38,595 bases of DNA, from contig JAEWGG010000026.1 in the NCBI GenBank assembly GCA_023388435.1, positions 1 through 38,595 on the forward strand. The letters are read 5' to 3'. This document shows positions 7,120 to 15,022 of this stretch, one piece after another. How positions within the stretch are numbered: the stretch's first letter is position 1; every line of letters begins with the position of its first letter. The notes below the pieces were generated by a model that made no database searches, was not told where the DNA came from, and saw nothing but the letters and a program-made list of their open reading frames with translations. The stretch is from Bacillota bacterium. GTDB lineage: Bacteria > Bacillota > Clostridia > Saccharofermentanales > Fastidiosipilaceae. The position numbers and the translations under genes are program-made.

Positions 7120-7596
7120 ATGAACAAGGATCCCTATGAGGTGCTGGGTGTTTCACGCCGGGCCAGCGAAGAGGAAGTCAAGCGCGCCTATCGGGAGCTG
7201 GCTAAAAAGTATCATCCTGACCGTTATGCGGGTACTCCTCTGCAGGAGATGGCCGAGGAGAAGATGCAGGAAGTCAATGAGGCCTACAACCTGATCAAGT
7301 CAGGGCAGGCCCAGTCCTGGGGCCAGGGCCCCTACGGCGGCCAGGGACCTTACGGCGGACAGGCCCAGGATCCCTTCGCGGGCTTCCGCCAGCAGCAGAA
7401 CCCCCAGCAGAATCCCTACAATCCCTGGGGTGCTGCCAATGGAGGAAACAATTTCTACGGCTATGGGCGCGGAGGCTATGGTTATGGCCGTGGAGGCGGT
7501 TGCTGTGGGGGGGGCTGTACCAACGACCTCTGCATGCTCTGCGCCGCGGACCAGTGCTGTGAGTGCCTGGGGGGCGACCTCTGTGCCTGCATGTAA
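7120..7596 (+). CDS. J-domain protein with Gly-rich linker and Cys-rich tail
   Basis: A 158-residue DnaJ-like protein. Residues 1-65 form a J domain with the HPD tripeptide at 32-34, which stimulates the ATPase of a DnaK-type Hsp70. There follows a Gln/Gly/Pro/Tyr-rich linker with GPYGGQ repeats (about 66-122), and a short C-terminal segment with ten cysteines in about 32 residues (from the CC pair near 128 to Cys 157). It lacks the classical DnaJ zinc-finger spacing and substrate domains, so it is a type III J protein rather than DnaJ itself. The Cys cluster could bind zinc or another metal, or be a lipidation target; this is inference. The next gene overlaps its end by 14 bases, suggesting a shared function at the membrane. 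Confidence 0.85.
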   Translation: MNKDPYEVLGVSRRASEEEVKRAYRELAKKYHPDRYAGTPLQEMAEEKMQEVNEAYNLIKSGQAQSWGQGPYGGQGPYGGQAQDPFAGFRQQQNPQQNPYNPWGAANGGNNFYGYGRGGYGYGRGGGCCGGGCTNDLCMLCAADQCCECLGGDLCACM

Positions 7597-8245
7597 AGAG
7601 AGCCCGACCCAGGCTCGCCGCAGACGGACAAGGCAGCTGGCAGAGGCTGCAGTAGCCCTCGCCCTGGCCCTGCTTTTTGTGGGCCTGGCGCATTTTTTCG
7701 CCACGGCGGACCGCGTCCTGTACGCCCTGGCGGGCTTTATGCTCTATTGGGTACAGCGGCGCTCAGGCCTGCGTCTGGGCCTGCTTTTCTACCTGGCCCT
7801 GAGTCTGCTCTGCCTCTTTCTCTATACGCCGCTGACGGCCCTGCCCGTGGCGGCCGTCTTCGGCTTCTGGGTCGAGGCCGTTTACCTGGGGCAGCTCCTG
7901 CTCGATGGGCGTTGCCGCCGCCGCGGACGTGAGGGGGACCTGGAACGGGCCCTGCGCTATCACCGCTGGGAACACCTGACCCTGCGCCTGGCTTTAGCTA
8001 TAGTGATGGCTCTGGCGAGTATCCCCTTCGTACACCTTTTTGTGCGGGGGGACCTGGGGGGCTGGGCCTACATCTTTTCTGCAGCCCTGGTTCCAGCCCT
8101 GCTGTTCTATGACTTTTGTCTGAATCGGCTCTATGACTTTCTGCAGGCCTATTTGCCAGGCAATCTGGGAGGGGGGCAGAGGCCGCGGACTGGACAGGGA
8201 AGAGACCTCCAGGAGCGGGAGCCAGGGGACGGACCTGGGTTATAA
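7583..8245 (+). CDS. Polytopic membrane protein, partner of the J-domain gene
   Basis: I do not recognise the family. From a GTG start at 7583 the product has 220 residues: a short basic N-terminus (QARRRRTRQ) followed by about five or six hydrophobic segments and a hydrophilic Gly/Arg-rich end. The longer open frame back to 7430 would run over most of the J-domain tail and has repetitive Ala/Met composition, so the real start is taken to be GTG 7583, which has a G-rich stretch about eight bases upstream and overlaps the previous gene by 14 bases. The overlap implies coupled translation with the J protein. Function unknown. Confidence 0.65.
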   Translation: MPACKESPTQARRRRTRQLAEAAVALALALLFVGLAHFFATADRVLYALAGFMLYWVQRRSGLRLGLLFYLALSLLCLFLYTPLTALPVAAVFGFWVEAVYLGQLLLDGRCRRRGREGDLERALRYHRWEHLTLRLALAIVMALASIPFVHLFVRGDLGGWAYIFSAALVPALLFYDFCLNRLYDFLQAYLPGNLGGGQRPRTGQGRDLQEREPGDGPGL

Positions 8246-8290
8246 TTGACCTGACGAAAAGGACAGTTTTTTGAGAAGAAAGGAACGCTT

Positions 8291-9583
8291 ATGCGCAAGC
8301 TGAGCACCAGCAGAGTCCTGCTCAGTGTCCTACTCAGCCTCACGCTGGTCCTGCCGACTGCGGCCTGTAAATCAGGCCGCACGGTGGAGAAAACGGAGAC
8401 TGAGAAGGCGGTGGAAGAGACCTATGGCCGGGATTGGGCGGTGGCCCAGGCCCAGGCCCACCCCTACCGCGGGGCGTACTCCGCCGACGAGCAGGCCGTG
8501 CTTGACGCCGTGGAGGCCGAGCTGAAAAGGCTGGGCTACAGACCGGAGCGCCAGACTTTCGCCGCTGAGGGAGCGGAAGATAAAAAGAGCAGCAACATTT
8601 TCGTGCATATCGAGGGCAGCGGCTTTCGCCAGGATCCTGAGGGCAGCGACCCGCTGGACTTCATGAACCGCGACCAGGCCCTGCCTGCGGGAGAATGGGA
8701 GGAAGATATTTCGGGGGCGAAAGTCACGTGGAATGTCGGTCCTTCCGCCGCGACTGCCCAGGCTGTGGAAGGGGAGACGGCAGAGGCCAAGGCCCTCTAC
8801 TCCACCCGTCCGGGTGAGCGCCGCCTCATCTATCTGGCCCACGTGGACAGCCCGGTGACGGAGGCCCACAAGGAGGATTATCCGCAGTACACAGGCGTGA
8901 CCGAGCTGGCCGGGGCCGCCGTCTTACTGGATACGGCGCGCAAGCTCAAGGGCCGCGACCTGCCCTATAGTCTGGACCTGGTCTTTTGCGGGGCTTCCTA
9001 CGACAAGCACCGTGGGGCCACAATCTACCGGGACCATGTGATGAAGGAGAAAATCCCGGTGGACGCAGTGGTCGTCCTGGGGCAGATGGGCGGCGGCGAC
9101 AAGCTTTACGCCCACTCCGGCCATAACTCCTTACTGCCGAATCGTAAGTACAATATGCGGCGCAAGCTCTATACGCTGACGGATATCTACCTCAATGAGG
9201 CCATCTACGACCGTTTTGAGGAAGGCTTATATACGAACCAGGCGGGCTTCATGGTCACGGTCCCGGGTTTCGAGGAGCAGAAGTACTACCGCGAGTTCAG
9301 TCTGCGCGACGGGGACTACGCCCCCTTCGACTCCCAGGGCTATCCCATCGTCTTCCTGGACGCGGGCGACTATAAGATCGATAAGGTGGAAGGCTTTCTG
9401 GAAACGCGGCGCATCAAGTTCCGCGAGACGGGGGGCTGGATCAGCGCCAGTAATTTTGACAATATCGAGGCCGTGGATGAGGGTATGCCGGAGAACCATT
9501 TCCGCCGGCGCATCAATGCGGTGAGCGAGATGCTGATGGATTTCTGCTACGCAGCTCCTCCGGGCATGATTGGAAACAATTAG
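8291..9583 (+). CDS. M28-peptidase-like lipoprotein, probably inactive
   Basis: A 430-residue lipoprotein. The signal peptide ends in LPTAAC, so Cys 26 is the predicted lipid-anchored residue and the mature protein faces outward on the membrane. The body resembles zinc aminopeptidases of family M28: YLAHVDSPV around His 184 fits the first zinc-ligand motif (AHYDS). The following GVTELAGAAVLLDTAR fits the usual DNASG-helix, LVFCGASYDKHRGA the usual FxGAEExGLxGS, and GDYAPFDSQGYPIVFLDAG the late SDHxPFxxxGIP. By this reading the bridging Asp, the Glu-Glu pair and the second His are replaced, leaving only His 184 clearly. It may be a binding protein built on the peptidase fold. A TATAAT at about 8240 could be its promoter. 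A ribosome site (AAAGGAACG) precedes the ATG. Confidence 0.7.
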   Translation: MRKLSTSRVLLSVLLSLTLVLPTAACKSGRTVEKTETEKAVEETYGRDWAVAQAQAHPYRGAYSADEQAVLDAVEAELKRLGYRPERQTFAAEGAEDKKSSNIFVHIEGSGFRQDPEGSDPLDFMNRDQALPAGEWEEDISGAKVTWNVGPSAATAQAVEGETAEAKALYSTRPGERRLIYLAHVDSPVTEAHKEDYPQYTGVTELAGAAVLLDTARKLKGRDLPYSLDLVFCGASYDKHRGATIYRDHVMKEKIPVDAVVVLGQMGGGDKLYAHSGHNSLLPNRKYNMRRKLYTLTDIYLNEAIYDRFEEGLYTNQAGFMVTVPGFEEQKYYREFSLRDGDYAPFDSQGYPIVFLDAGDYKIDKVEGFLETRRIKFRETGGWISASNFDNIEAVDEGMPENHFRRRINAVSEMLMDFCYAAPPGMIGNN

Positions 9584-9669
9584 GTCGGCTCTCCACTTCA
9601 GGAGACCGGCGGCGGGCGGCCCCTGTGGGACTGACAGGCCGACCCGATAAAGAAAGGGAGGTATTTGCC

Positions 9670-10137
9670 ATGCTTTGGGGCGTCCCACTCTGGGCCTTCT
9701 GGCTCTTCCTCAGCGTCATACTTCTGGTCGTCGAGGCGATCACGGTCATGCTGGTGACCATCTGGTTTGTGCCCCCGGCCCTGCTGGCCATGGTGGCCGC
9801 ATTATTCGGTGCCGGCCTGGGCCTGCAGCTGCTCATCATGCTGCTCGGATCCATCCTTTCGCTCTGGATCTGCTACAGTTATCGCCGCCGTCTCAATGTC
9901 GGCCGTTACCAGCGCGTGGAGACCAATGCGGATCGGCTGATCGGCCAGGTCGGCAGCGTCGTCAAGACCATCGGCCCTCTGGAGGCGCGCGGTCAGGTCC
10001 GTGTGGACGGCGAACTGTGGACCGCCGTGGCCGCTGATCCAGACTGGACATTTGCTGTAGGCGATCGGGTCTGTGTCCGAGAAATTCAGGGGGTGAAGGT
10101 CCTTGTTGACCCAGCCCCCACACAGCCGACGATATAG
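9670..10137 (+). CDS. NfeD-family membrane protein
   Basis: A 155-residue protein of the short NfeD class: two to three hydrophobic segments in residues 1-75, then a soluble OB-fold-like domain (IGQVGSVVKTIGPLEARGQVRVDGELWTA). NfeD proteins are partners of SPFH-domain proteins such as QmcA or FloT and are thought to help organise membrane microdomains. The ATG at 9670 is preceded by AAAGGGAGGT, a strong ribosome site; the in-frame extension to 9625 lacks one. The SPFH gene begins 14 bases after its stop, the expected pairing for this family. Confidence 0.9.
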   Translation: MLWGVPLWAFWLFLSVILLVVEAITVMLVTIWFVPPALLAMVAALFGAGLGLQLLIMLLGSILSLWICYSYRRRLNVGRYQRVETNADRLIGQVGSVVKTIGPLEARGQVRVDGELWTAVAADPDWTFAVGDRVCVREIQGVKVLVDPAPTQPTI

Positions 10138-10151
10138 AAAGGAGCTAAATT

Positions 10152-11180
10152 ATGCGTGAATTGATCCAAGGACTGGCCCCCTGGCTGGGTTTGATTATCC
10201 CTATCTTTCTGATTCTGCTGCTGGTCGTGCGCAACGTCCGTGTTGTGCCGCAGGCCTCCAAGTATGTGGTGGAGCGCCTCGGTGCGTACTACAGGACCTG
10301 GGAGACAGGCATCCACGTCAAGCTGCCATTTGTCGACCGCATTGTGAAGATTGTCTCCTTGAAGGAGAAGGTCTTTGACTTCAAACCCCAGGCTGTGATT
10401 ACGAAGGACAACGTCACCATTCAGATCGACACCGTCCTCTTCTACATGATTACCGACCCCAAGCTCTTTACTTACGGCATCGAGAATCCAGCCGTAGCCA
10501 TTGAGAACCTGACGGCCACCACCCTGCGCAATATCATCGGCGACCTGGAACTCGACGAGACCCTCACCTCCCGTGACCTCATCAATACGAAGATGCGCGA
10601 GATTCTCGACGAGGCCACCGACCGCTGGGGCATCAAGGTCAACCGTGTGGAGTTGAAGAACATCCTGCCTCCACAGGACATCCAGACGGCCATGGAAAAG
10701 CAGATGAAGGCCGAGCGTGAGAAGCGTGAAAAAATTCTGATCGCCGAGGGTGAGAAGGAGTCCGCCATTCGCCGCGCCGAGGGTGAGAAGGAGGCGGCGA
10801 TCCTGCGCGCCGAGGCCCGTAAGCAGACGGCCATCCGCGAGGCCCAGGGTCAGGCTGAGGCCATCCGCACGGTGCAGGAGGCCCAGGCTGCGGGTCTGCG
10901 TATGATCAAGGGCGTCCAGGCCGACCAGGCCCTGATCTCCCTGCGCAGCCTGGAAGCGCTGGAAAAGCTTGCCGACGGTCGGGCTACGAAGCTCATCGTC
11001 CCGTCCAATCTTCAGAATCTGGCGACCCTGGGCGCCGCCCTGAAAGAGAGTCTGCTGGAACCCACGGAGGAACAGTCTAAGCCTGCTGCCCAGGCCCCGC
11101 ATCTGGCCCAGGAGGAGCGTGCTGAGAAGCTGGAGGAGCTGAAGCACTTATTGCGGGAGCGCCAGAGCCGTCAGAACTAG
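10152..11180 (+). CDS. SPFH-domain (stomatin/prohibitin-like, QmcA-type) membrane protein
   Basis: A membrane scaffold protein of 342 residues. Residues 8-27 form one N-terminal transmembrane helix, followed by the SPFH/band 7 domain (RVVPQASKYVVERLGAY onward, with the family sequence GIHVKLPFVDRI). A long charged alpha-helical coiled-coil rich in AE(G/A)EKE repeats covers about residues 180-250, followed by a C-terminal region that includes LIVPSNL. Such proteins form large oligomeric rings with NfeD partners and affect protease access or membrane order. AAAGGAG lies at good spacing upstream. It is cotranscribed with the NfeD gene and followed by a hairpin that probably ends the operon. Confidence 0.93.
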   Translation: MRELIQGLAPWLGLIIPIFLILLLVVRNVRVVPQASKYVVERLGAYYRTWETGIHVKLPFVDRIVKIVSLKEKVFDFKPQAVITKDNVTIQIDTVLFYMITDPKLFTYGIENPAVAIENLTATTLRNIIGDLELDETLTSRDLINTKMREILDEATDRWGIKVNRVELKNILPPQDIQTAMEKQMKAEREKREKILIAEGEKESAIRRAEGEKEAAILRAEARKQTAIREAQGQAEAIRTVQEAQAAGLRMIKGVQADQALISLRSLEALEKLADGRATKLIVPSNLQNLATLGAALKESLLEPTEEQSKPAAQAPHLAQEERAEKLEELKHLLRERQSRQN

Positions 11181-11220
11181 ACTGTGAAGCGACTGAATCT
11201 GAAGAGCTAAAACTTAGCGA

Positions 11221-11261
11221 GCCCCCGGGACTGGCCATGAAAATGGGTCAGAACTGGGGGC
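11221..11261 (+). terminator. Hairpin after the NfeD/SPFH operon
   Basis: GCCCCC at 11221 pairs with GGGGGC ending at 11261, and an inner CTGGCC/GGGTCAG stem stacks within it. The downstream sequence is only moderately T-rich (CGTTTCGTTATTT), so termination efficiency is uncertain. Confidence 0.5.
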
Positions 11262-11319
11262 CGTTTCGTTATTTGGAGGATGGGCGGGCATGGCAGTTCA
11301 GGCAGGGCGCCAATCCGCG

Positions 11320-11328
11320 TGCTATGAT
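11320..11328 (+). promoter_or_regulatory. Extended -10 promoter of the AAA/Toprim-like cassette
   Basis: TGC followed by TATGAT (11323-11328) sits 44 bases before the ATPase start codon, just after the previous operon's hairpin. The -35 is poor. It implies the cassette is transcribed independently. Confidence 0.45.
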
Positions 11329-11371
11329 GCTTGTATGAGGAACACTGTGAGGGGACGAGAGGAGCTCAGTC

Positions 11372-12724
11372 ATGCTTATAGGCGCATCCATACGGCACTT
11401 TGCCCTGCTGAAGGCTTTTGCCATCGGAAACTGTTTCCTGGAAAATGAGGAGCAGGGACAGCAGGGATTGAGAAGACTCACGGGTATCATCGGGCGCAAC
11501 AACAGCGGCAAGAGCAGCCTCTTCGAGGCTCTGGACTTCGCTGCGGACTGTCTGCGTTTCTCTGTGCCCTACGCCGCAAATCTCCACGAGCGCGGCGGTT
11601 TTGCCCAGCTCAAAACCAAGGGCAGCCAGGGACCTATGAACTTGCGACTCTATTATGCGGGCCCGGGAGGAGAAGCCCTGCTCTGCTATGACTTGCAGTT
11701 GGAGGCGGACAGTTACGGCCGGCCCTATGTTGCGGGAGAGGCCGTATATGCCCGGGAGGTGAAAAGCGGGGAGACCAGGCGTATCTTCTGGCTCCAGGAG
11801 GGCCGCGGTGAGTGGTGTCCTGAGGGGGGACAGGAGGTGGAGGCCATCGCCCTGGGCGACTTGAAGCAGCCGGCCCTCGCTATCTATGGCAAAATTTTAC
11901 GCTATCGTGAGCTCCGCTTTCTCTACGAGGCGATCACAGGTATCTTTTATCTGCGCCTGCCGAAGGAGCCAAACCACCAGCGCCTGAAGCAGCAGGCTGG
12001 CCAGGGTGGACACCGCCACCTCAACAGCCACGCCGACAATGTGAAGAATGTCCTCCGCTATTTGAAAACTGAGGACCCCCGCGCATATAAGCATATGCTC
12101 CAGCGCCTGGAGGCCCAGATACCACAGCGTGGGCACATCGATGACCGCATCCTGGACCGCGGTGTGGAGAGTAGTGAGACCAAGCTTTTCAGCATGCTCC
12201 TGCTCCTGGAGGACCCGAAACCCAGGCCACTGATCCTGCTTGAGAATCCTGACGAGGGCCTGCACCACGAGATGGTGGATGCCTTGGGCAAGGCCCTGCG
12301 CCGCTACAGCCTGCGGCGGGAGACGGTGCAGGCCCTGGTCTCAACCCACAGCCAGGTTCTGTTGGAACATCTGGGGCCTGAGGAGGTCTGGGTGCTGCGC
12401 AGAGCCAGCGAGGCGACCTGGGATCCCCAGGCACGGAGGCTTCCCGAGGAAGATGCAGAGGACCTGGATGAGCGGGCCCTGCTCTTCCCGAGGCAGCCGG
12501 ATACACGTGGGACGGAGGCCTGGTGCATAGCCTCATCGGAGACGGTGCGGGCCATGTACCGTGAGGGTGTGGGCCTGGGGGCACTCTGGTATGCGGGCTA
12601 CTTCGATCCCGATCCCGCTCCCGATCTGGAGCAGGGCCAGGCTGACGGGGCCATGGAGGCCGCCAGAGGCACGGCTGCTGCTGGGTCCAGTCGTGGAGTA
12701 GAGAGCGAAGAGGAGGAGGGCTGA
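11372..12724 (+). CDS. RecF/OLD-like AAA ATPase of a two-gene cassette
   Basis: A 450-residue ATPase of the ABC/RecF-like AAA_15/AAA_21 group. The Walker A loop GRNNSGKSS is at residues 41-49. A charged middle region follows, then a signature-like stretch (RGVESSETKLFSM) before a Walker B region LILLENPDEGLHHE (Glu 291, Asp 294, Glu 295) and an H-loop VSTHSQVLL with His 326. Unlike OLD nucleases it has no fused Toprim domain; instead the next gene, overlapping by one base (TGATG), encodes a Toprim-like protein. This split layout resembles defence pairs such as PARIS (AriA/AriB). The C-terminal tail is acidic and low in complexity. GAGAGGAGC sets the start. A role in phage defence is inference from architecture. 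Confidence 0.82.
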   Translation: MLIGASIRHFALLKAFAIGNCFLENEEQGQQGLRRLTGIIGRNNSGKSSLFEALDFAADCLRFSVPYAANLHERGGFAQLKTKGSQGPMNLRLYYAGPGGEALLCYDLQLEADSYGRPYVAGEAVYAREVKSGETRRIFWLQEGRGEWCPEGGQEVEAIALGDLKQPALAIYGKILRYRELRFLYEAITGIFYLRLPKEPNHQRLKQQAGQGGHRHLNSHADNVKNVLRYLKTEDPRAYKHMLQRLEAQIPQRGHIDDRILDRGVESSETKLFSMLLLLEDPKPRPLILLENPDEGLHHEMVDALGKALRRYSLRRETVQALVSTHSQVLLEHLGPEEVWVLRRASEATWDPQARRLPEEDAEDLDERALLFPRQPDTRGTEAWCIASSETVRAMYREGVGLGALWYAGYFDPDPAPDLEQGQADGAMEAARGTAAAGSSRGVESEEEEG

Positions 12725-13434
12725 TGCGTGGCCCTTATCGTCTGGAGGTCCTTGTGGAGGACCGCTCCGGGGCCTTGATTACTGGCTCCCTGATTCGCCA
12801 GCTTCTGGCCCGGCATGAGGCCCAGGGCGGGGGGCGCTGGCTTCCGGTCCTCCGCCCTCACCGCGGCCTGGGGGCCATCCCCCGACATCCGGAGTCCCGG
12901 CCTGAACCCCAGCTCGCCAGCCTCCTGGGCCTACTGCCAGCCAAGCTCCGGGCCTACCAGCGTCTCAAAGGGGCGGAGCGCCCCCAGCTGCTGGTCCTGG
13001 TCTGTGACAGTGACGAAAAAGACAGCCGTAAATTTTTTCATCAGCTACTGCACTTTTGCCAGAAGCACAGCGGGGATCTGCCCTACGTGATTGGGCTGGC
13101 GGTGGAGGAATTGGAGGCCTGGCTCCTGGGTGATGCGGCGGCGATCCAGGCCGCCTATCCGGAGGCGGACCTGGACCAGCTCCAAACCTATGAGCAGGAC
13201 AGCGTCTGCGGGACTTGGGAGCAGCTGGCGCGGGTGCTGCTCGGTGATCGGGCCGAGGAACTGATCGCCCTGGGCTACCCTGCGGTGGGTATGTACAAGG
13301 CGGAGTGGGCCCAGCGTATTTCGCCTGCCCTGGACTTGGCGCGCAATCAGTCGCCCAGTTTCTGGCGCTTTGCCAAGGCCCTGGAGGAGCATCTCGGGCG
13401 CGTGGAGGAGGGGGACTTGGGCCATGGGCGCTGA
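12724..13434 (+). CDS. Toprim-like (DUF4276-type) partner of the AAA ATPase
   Basis: A 236-residue protein translated through a TGATG overlap with the ATPase. It shows an ordered set of acidic motifs: LVEDRSGA with Glu 12, LVCDSDEKD with Asp 95 and Asp 97 after a hydrophobic strand, and AVEELEAWLLGD at about 126-137. This Glu, DxD, Glu pattern after strands is what a Toprim-like metal site looks like. Further conserved-looking segments are DSVCGTWEQL, AVGMYKAEWA and NQSPSF. I recognise the pattern as a family commonly placed next to AAA ATPase genes, close to DUF4276, but the exact family name is uncertain. A nuclease or regulated toxin function is plausible but unproven. The last 11 bases overlap hemW. 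Confidence 0.75.
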   Translation: MRGPYRLEVLVEDRSGALITGSLIRQLLARHEAQGGGRWLPVLRPHRGLGAIPRHPESRPEPQLASLLGLLPAKLRAYQRLKGAERPQLLVLVCDSDEKDSRKFFHQLLHFCQKHSGDLPYVIGLAVEELEAWLLGDAAAIQAAYPEADLDQLQTYEQDSVCGTWEQLARVLLGDRAEELIALGYPAVGMYKAEWAQRISPALDLARNQSPSFWRFAKALEEHLGRVEEGDLGHGR

Positions 13435-14806
13435 GCAGCCTTGGGGGATCTACGTACATACTCCCTTTTGCCTGGAAAAGTGTTTTTATTGCGACTTCCC
13501 CTCGTTCCCTGTACCGCTGGCGCCAGAGGCTAGGGAGGCCCTTTTTGAGCGCTATACCCAGGCCCTCTTACAGGAGCTAGAGCTGGCGGCCCAGAGCCTG
13601 GGCCAGGGGCTAAGTGTCCTGAGGCCTGCCGTCTCCGTCTACTTCGGAGGCGGTACACCGAGCCTCCTGGGGGCGGGGCGGCTAGCTCAGATTCTCGCTC
13701 GGATTCAGGCCCTGTTTCCTCTAACGGAGCAGGCCGAAATTACGCTGGAAGTCAATCCCGCCACCGTCGATGCCGCGGGACTGAGCCAGCTCCGCCAGGT
13801 CGGTTTTAACCGGCTCAGCATCGGTGTGCAGTCCCTCCAAGACGCACAACTGGCCCTCCTAGGCCGCCTACACAGCGCCCAGGAGGCCAGGGAGGTCTAC
13901 GCCCAGGCCAGACGGGCCGGTTTTGACAATATCTCCCTCGACCTCATCATGGCCCAGCCAGGGCAGAGCTTGTCTGCCTGGCAGGAGGATGTCCAAGCCG
14001 TCCTCGCCCTCGCCCCCGAGCACCTCTCGCTCTACAGCCTCATCATCGAGGAGGGGACAGCCTTTTGGCCCCTCTATGCCCAGGAGCAGCAAAGCGGGGA
14101 GGCGGCAGAGGCACAAGCAGCACGTGGCGAAGAGCTCTGCATGGGCCAGTCTAGCTCAGAGGATTTGCTGGCAAAAGTCCCCTCTAAGCCCTCTTCTGGC
14201 CTTTGCCGCAGCGAGACCTGCAGCCAGAGCTCCTGTCGTATCCAGCGCCCCCGTAAGCCCTGCTACCGGCCTCTCCCCAGCCCAGAGACCGAACGCCAGA
14301 TGTACTACTGGGCCCAGGAGGCGCTCAAGCAGGCGGGCTACGGGCAGTACGAAATCAGCAACTGGGCGCAGGAGGGGCGTCGGGCCGTCCACAACAGCCT
14401 TTACTGGCAGGGGGGAGCCTACCTCGGTTTCGGCGCCGCCGCCGCCAGCTATTGGCAGGGCTGGCGCAGTCGACACCTGGCAAAGCCCCGGGCCTACATG
14501 TGTGCGGTCGAAGGGCTAGCGAAGACCTGGCCCCAGGGTCTGGACGAGGAGCGGGACAAGCTCAGTCTGTATGAGCAAATGCAAGAGTTCTTCCTCCTGG
14601 GTTTTCGCTTCCTGGATGGCTGCCAGGAGGCTAAGTTTCTGCGCCGTTTTGAGGCCGCAATCCCGCAGGACTTAGAGCAGGCCCTAGCGGCCCTCCAGGA
14701 GGAAGGCCTACTATTCTGTAGAGCGGCTGAGGACTCCCTGCGGCAGTGGACGCTCAGCCCCAAAGGCCTCGACTTCGCCAACCAGGTCTTTATGGCATTT
14801 GTGTAA
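13424..14806 (+). CDS. hemW: Radical SAM haem chaperone HemW with a Cys-rich insert
   Basis: HemW belongs to the HemN-like radical SAM family, binds haem and a [4Fe-4S] cluster, and is thought to deliver haem to target proteins. The CX3CX2C cluster motif is Cys 16, 20 and 23 (CLEKCFYC). GGGTPSLL follows near residue 76, then LEVNPATVD, RLSIGVQSL, YEISNWA and HNSLYW. The ATG at 13424 overlaps the previous gene by 11 bases and gives the family-typical beginning (PWGIYVHTPFC). At 460 residues it is about 80 longer than usual. Much of the excess is an insert at about residues 225-285 containing five to six cysteines (SGLCRSETCSQSSC and neighbours) in place of the usual short loop. Confidence 0.9.
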   Translation: MGAEQPWGIYVHTPFCLEKCFYCDFPSFPVPLAPEAREALFERYTQALLQELELAAQSLGQGLSVLRPAVSVYFGGGTPSLLGAGRLAQILARIQALFPLTEQAEITLEVNPATVDAAGLSQLRQVGFNRLSIGVQSLQDAQLALLGRLHSAQEAREVYAQARRAGFDNISLDLIMAQPGQSLSAWQEDVQAVLALAPEHLSLYSLIIEEGTAFWPLYAQEQQSGEAAEAQAARGEELCMGQSSSEDLLAKVPSKPSSGLCRSETCSQSSCRIQRPRKPCYRPLPSPETERQMYYWAQEALKQAGYGQYEISNWAQEGRRAVHNSLYWQGGAYLGFGAAAASYWQGWRSRHLAKPRAYMCAVEGLAKTWPQGLDEERDKLSLYEQMQEFFLLGFRFLDGCQEAKFLRRFEAAIPQDLEQALAALQEEGLLFCRAAEDSLRQWTLSPKGLDFANQVFMAFV

Positions 14807-14857
14807 GTGTTTACAAATGAGCTTTAGCAAAAGTCGATCGGCCTATTTTCATCTGGG

Positions 14858-14880
14858 AAGAAGAAAACCAGCTTCTTTTC
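14858..14880 (+). terminator. Weak terminator-like hairpin after hemW
   Basis: AAGAAG (14858-14863) pairs with CTTCTT (14872-14877) and is followed by TTC. The stem is short and AT-rich. It marks the switch into the lower-GC region. Confidence 0.3.
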
Positions 14881-14982
14881 TAATTGCACCGCCCATTTAA
14901 GCCTCCTTAACAAGGCATAATGCACAAAAAATGCTGGAGTTTTTGTCTAATTTGCCGCCTTTCTCTAGGCTAATCTTCTTTC

Positions 14983-14988
14983 TATAAT
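14983..14988 (+). promoter_or_regulatory. -10 box before the lipoprotein gene
   Basis: A perfect TATAAT lies 35 bases upstream of the start codon; no convincing -35 is seen. Confidence 0.45.
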
Positions 14989-15022
14989 ATGGGTAGAAAT
15001 CCCGTCTAAGAGGAGGTTTCTT

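Noticed and set aside
10086..11147. Minus-strand open frame opposite the SPFH gene
   Set aside because: Shadow of the repetitive coiled-coil coding sequence; no recognisable motifs.
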